DNA from: Janibacter sp. DB-40
GTDB lineage: Bacteria; Actinomycetota; Actinomycetes; Actinomycetales; Dermatophilaceae
DNA: 64,000 bases
Direction: 5' to 3'
NCBI RefSeq assembly: GCF_029510815.1
Contig: NZ_CP120360.1
Coordinates: 496,001 to 560,000 of the forward strand
Part shown: positions 63,138 through 64,000 of the stretch, in pieces
Layout of the letters: each line of letters opens with the position of its first letter
How positions within the stretch are numbered: the first letter of the stretch is position 1
Made by a program: the position numbers and the translations under genes
Notes under the pieces: generated by a model
Database searches by the model: none
What the model was told of the DNA's origin: nothing
What the model saw: the letters and a program-made list of their open reading frames with translations, nothing else

Positions 63138-64000
63138 TCAGCAGCAGAGTCCTGACCTGCAGCAGCGGGTCGACGAGCTCCTCGCGAGCCACGACCCCGC
63201 GACGACACCCCCTGCCAGTTTCCTCGGCGCCCAGTACGACGCAGGCCTCGCCTGGGTCCACTTTCCCGAGGGCCTGGGCGGACTGGGCCTCTCCCGGGGC
63301 CGCCAGACCGAGATCGACGAGCGGCTCGAGGCCGCCGGCGCGCCGCGACCCGACTTCGGGCGCAACTCGATCGGTCTGGGCATGGCCGCACCGACGATGG
63401 TGGCCTTCGGCACCGAGGAGATGCAGCAGCGCTACCTGCGTCCGCTGTTCACCTGCACCGACATCTGGTGCCAGCTCTTCAGCGAGCCCGGGGCCGGCTC
63501 CGACCTGGCGGCCGTCGCGACCCGCGCCGTCCCCGACGGTGACGAGTGGGTCGTCGACGGGCAGAAGGTGTGGACCTCCGGGGCGCACAACGCCGACTAC
63601 GCCATCCTCGTGGCCCGTACCGACACCTCGGTCCCCAAGCACGCCGGGCTGACCTACTTCGTCGTCGACATGACCGACCCCGGGATCGAGGTCCGCCCCC
63701 TTCGCCAGATCACGGGCGAGGCCGAGTTCAACGAGGTCTTCCTCACCGGGGTGCGCATCCACGACCGCAACCGCGTCGGTGCCGTCGGTGAGGGGTGGAA
63801 GGTCGCGACGACGACGCTGAACAACGAGCGCGTCGCCATCGGCGCCGGCAACGATCGCGAGGCCGGGCAGATCGGGCTGGTGACCGAGCGCTGGCGCCGC
63901 GACCCCTCCGTGCGCACCGCCGGCAACCACAGCGAGCTGATGCAGTGGTGGGTCGAGACGGAGGTGACCCGGCTCGCCGGGGAGCGCCTGCGCCAGGGCC
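63130..64000 (+). CDS. Acyl-CoA dehydrogenase, partial (runs off window)
   Basis: The frame opens at GTG 63130 ([10 protein letters not shown]) and stays open to the last base, at least 290 residues. It is a conventional acyl-CoA dehydrogenase: [60 protein letters not shown], and [31 protein letters not shown] differs from the TEPxVASSDAT of the two ACAD10/11-type enzymes, so this one probably carries out ordinary alpha,beta-desaturation. The catalytic base lies outside the window or is not identifiable. Confidence 0.9.
   Translation, partial: MPDQQQSPDLQQRVDELLASHDPATTPPASFLGAQYDAGLAWVHFPEGLGGLGLSRGRQTEIDERLEAAGAPRPDFGRNSIGLGMAAPTMVAFGTEEMQQRYLRPLFTCTDIWCQLFSEPGAGSDLAAVATRAVPDGDEWVVDGQKVWTSGAHNADYAILVARTDTSVPKHAGLTYFVVDMTDPGIEVRPLRQITGEAEFNEVFLTGVRIHDRNRVGAVGEGWKVATTTLNNERVAIGAGNDREAGQIGLVTERWRRDPSVRTAGNHSELMQWWVETEVTRLAGERLRQG

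Overview
This is high-GC DNA of an actinobacterium. Start codons are often GTG, genes overlap by ATGA or GTGA, and there is a menaquinone-type complex I, an actinobacterial KorAB, a form II CoxL cluster and TANNNT -10 boxes with leaderless-type starts. My guess is Micrococcales, possibly the Intrasporangiaceae/Janibacter group. That placement is inference from gene style only. No rRNA, tRNA, CRISPR array, transposase or phage gene was seen, and no gene-free stretch exceeds about 300 bases.

Region 1 (1-8090): the 3' half of a standard complex I operon (end of nuoH, then nuoIJKLMN), coupled by overlap to a long-chain polyprenyl diphosphate synthase that probably makes the menaquinone tail. Region 2 (8103-19868): RarD-type transporter, Tat-exported PhoX phosphatase with a candidate PHO box, a PLP fold-III enzyme paired with an aldonolactone oxidase, KorBA (2-oxoglutarate:ferredoxin oxidoreductase), a DUF4870 protein with a small unknown protein, and a secreted M28 peptidase.

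Region 3 (19997-29693): a second, shorter complex I operon, nuoA-B-C-H-I-J-K-L-M-N, with no nuoD, E, F or G, followed by htpX. It starts from a leaderless-type promoter with a CRP-like site upstream. Region 4 (29823-46891): two molybdenum hydroxylase systems (IorAB-like; XdhC-CoxS-CoxL-CoxM-CoxG), a PucR-type regulator, aminopeptidase N, a quinone reductase, an ECF sigma gene sandwiched between two O6-alkylguanine-DNA methyltransferase genes, and an MFS transporter.

Region 5 (46907-64000): an acyl-CoA catabolic island of five divergent transcription units. Four of its promoter regions share an inverted repeat TTGAA-N6-TTCAA that overlaps or abuts -35 boxes. It holds a phosphotriesterase-like lactonase, esterase, enoyl-CoA hydratase, MFS, HAD, three acyl-CoA dehydrogenases (two of ACAD10/11 type), an APH-type kinase, TetR, three SDRs, two MDR reductases, a thioesterase, a MaoC hydratase and an acyl-CoA ligase. 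HAD, APH kinase and ACAD are the three parts of human ACAD10, here as neighbouring genes. I propose a regulon for gamma-lactone / 4-hydroxy-acid breakdown.

Three repeat families cross the window. A 22-25 nt imperfect palindrome (15 copies in four arrays) sits at gene 3' ends and in one case supplies a stop codon. A larger palindrome (three copies) includes one translated inside nuoN2. The 10-mer GCGAAGGGGG is strongly over-represented in all frames and both orientations.
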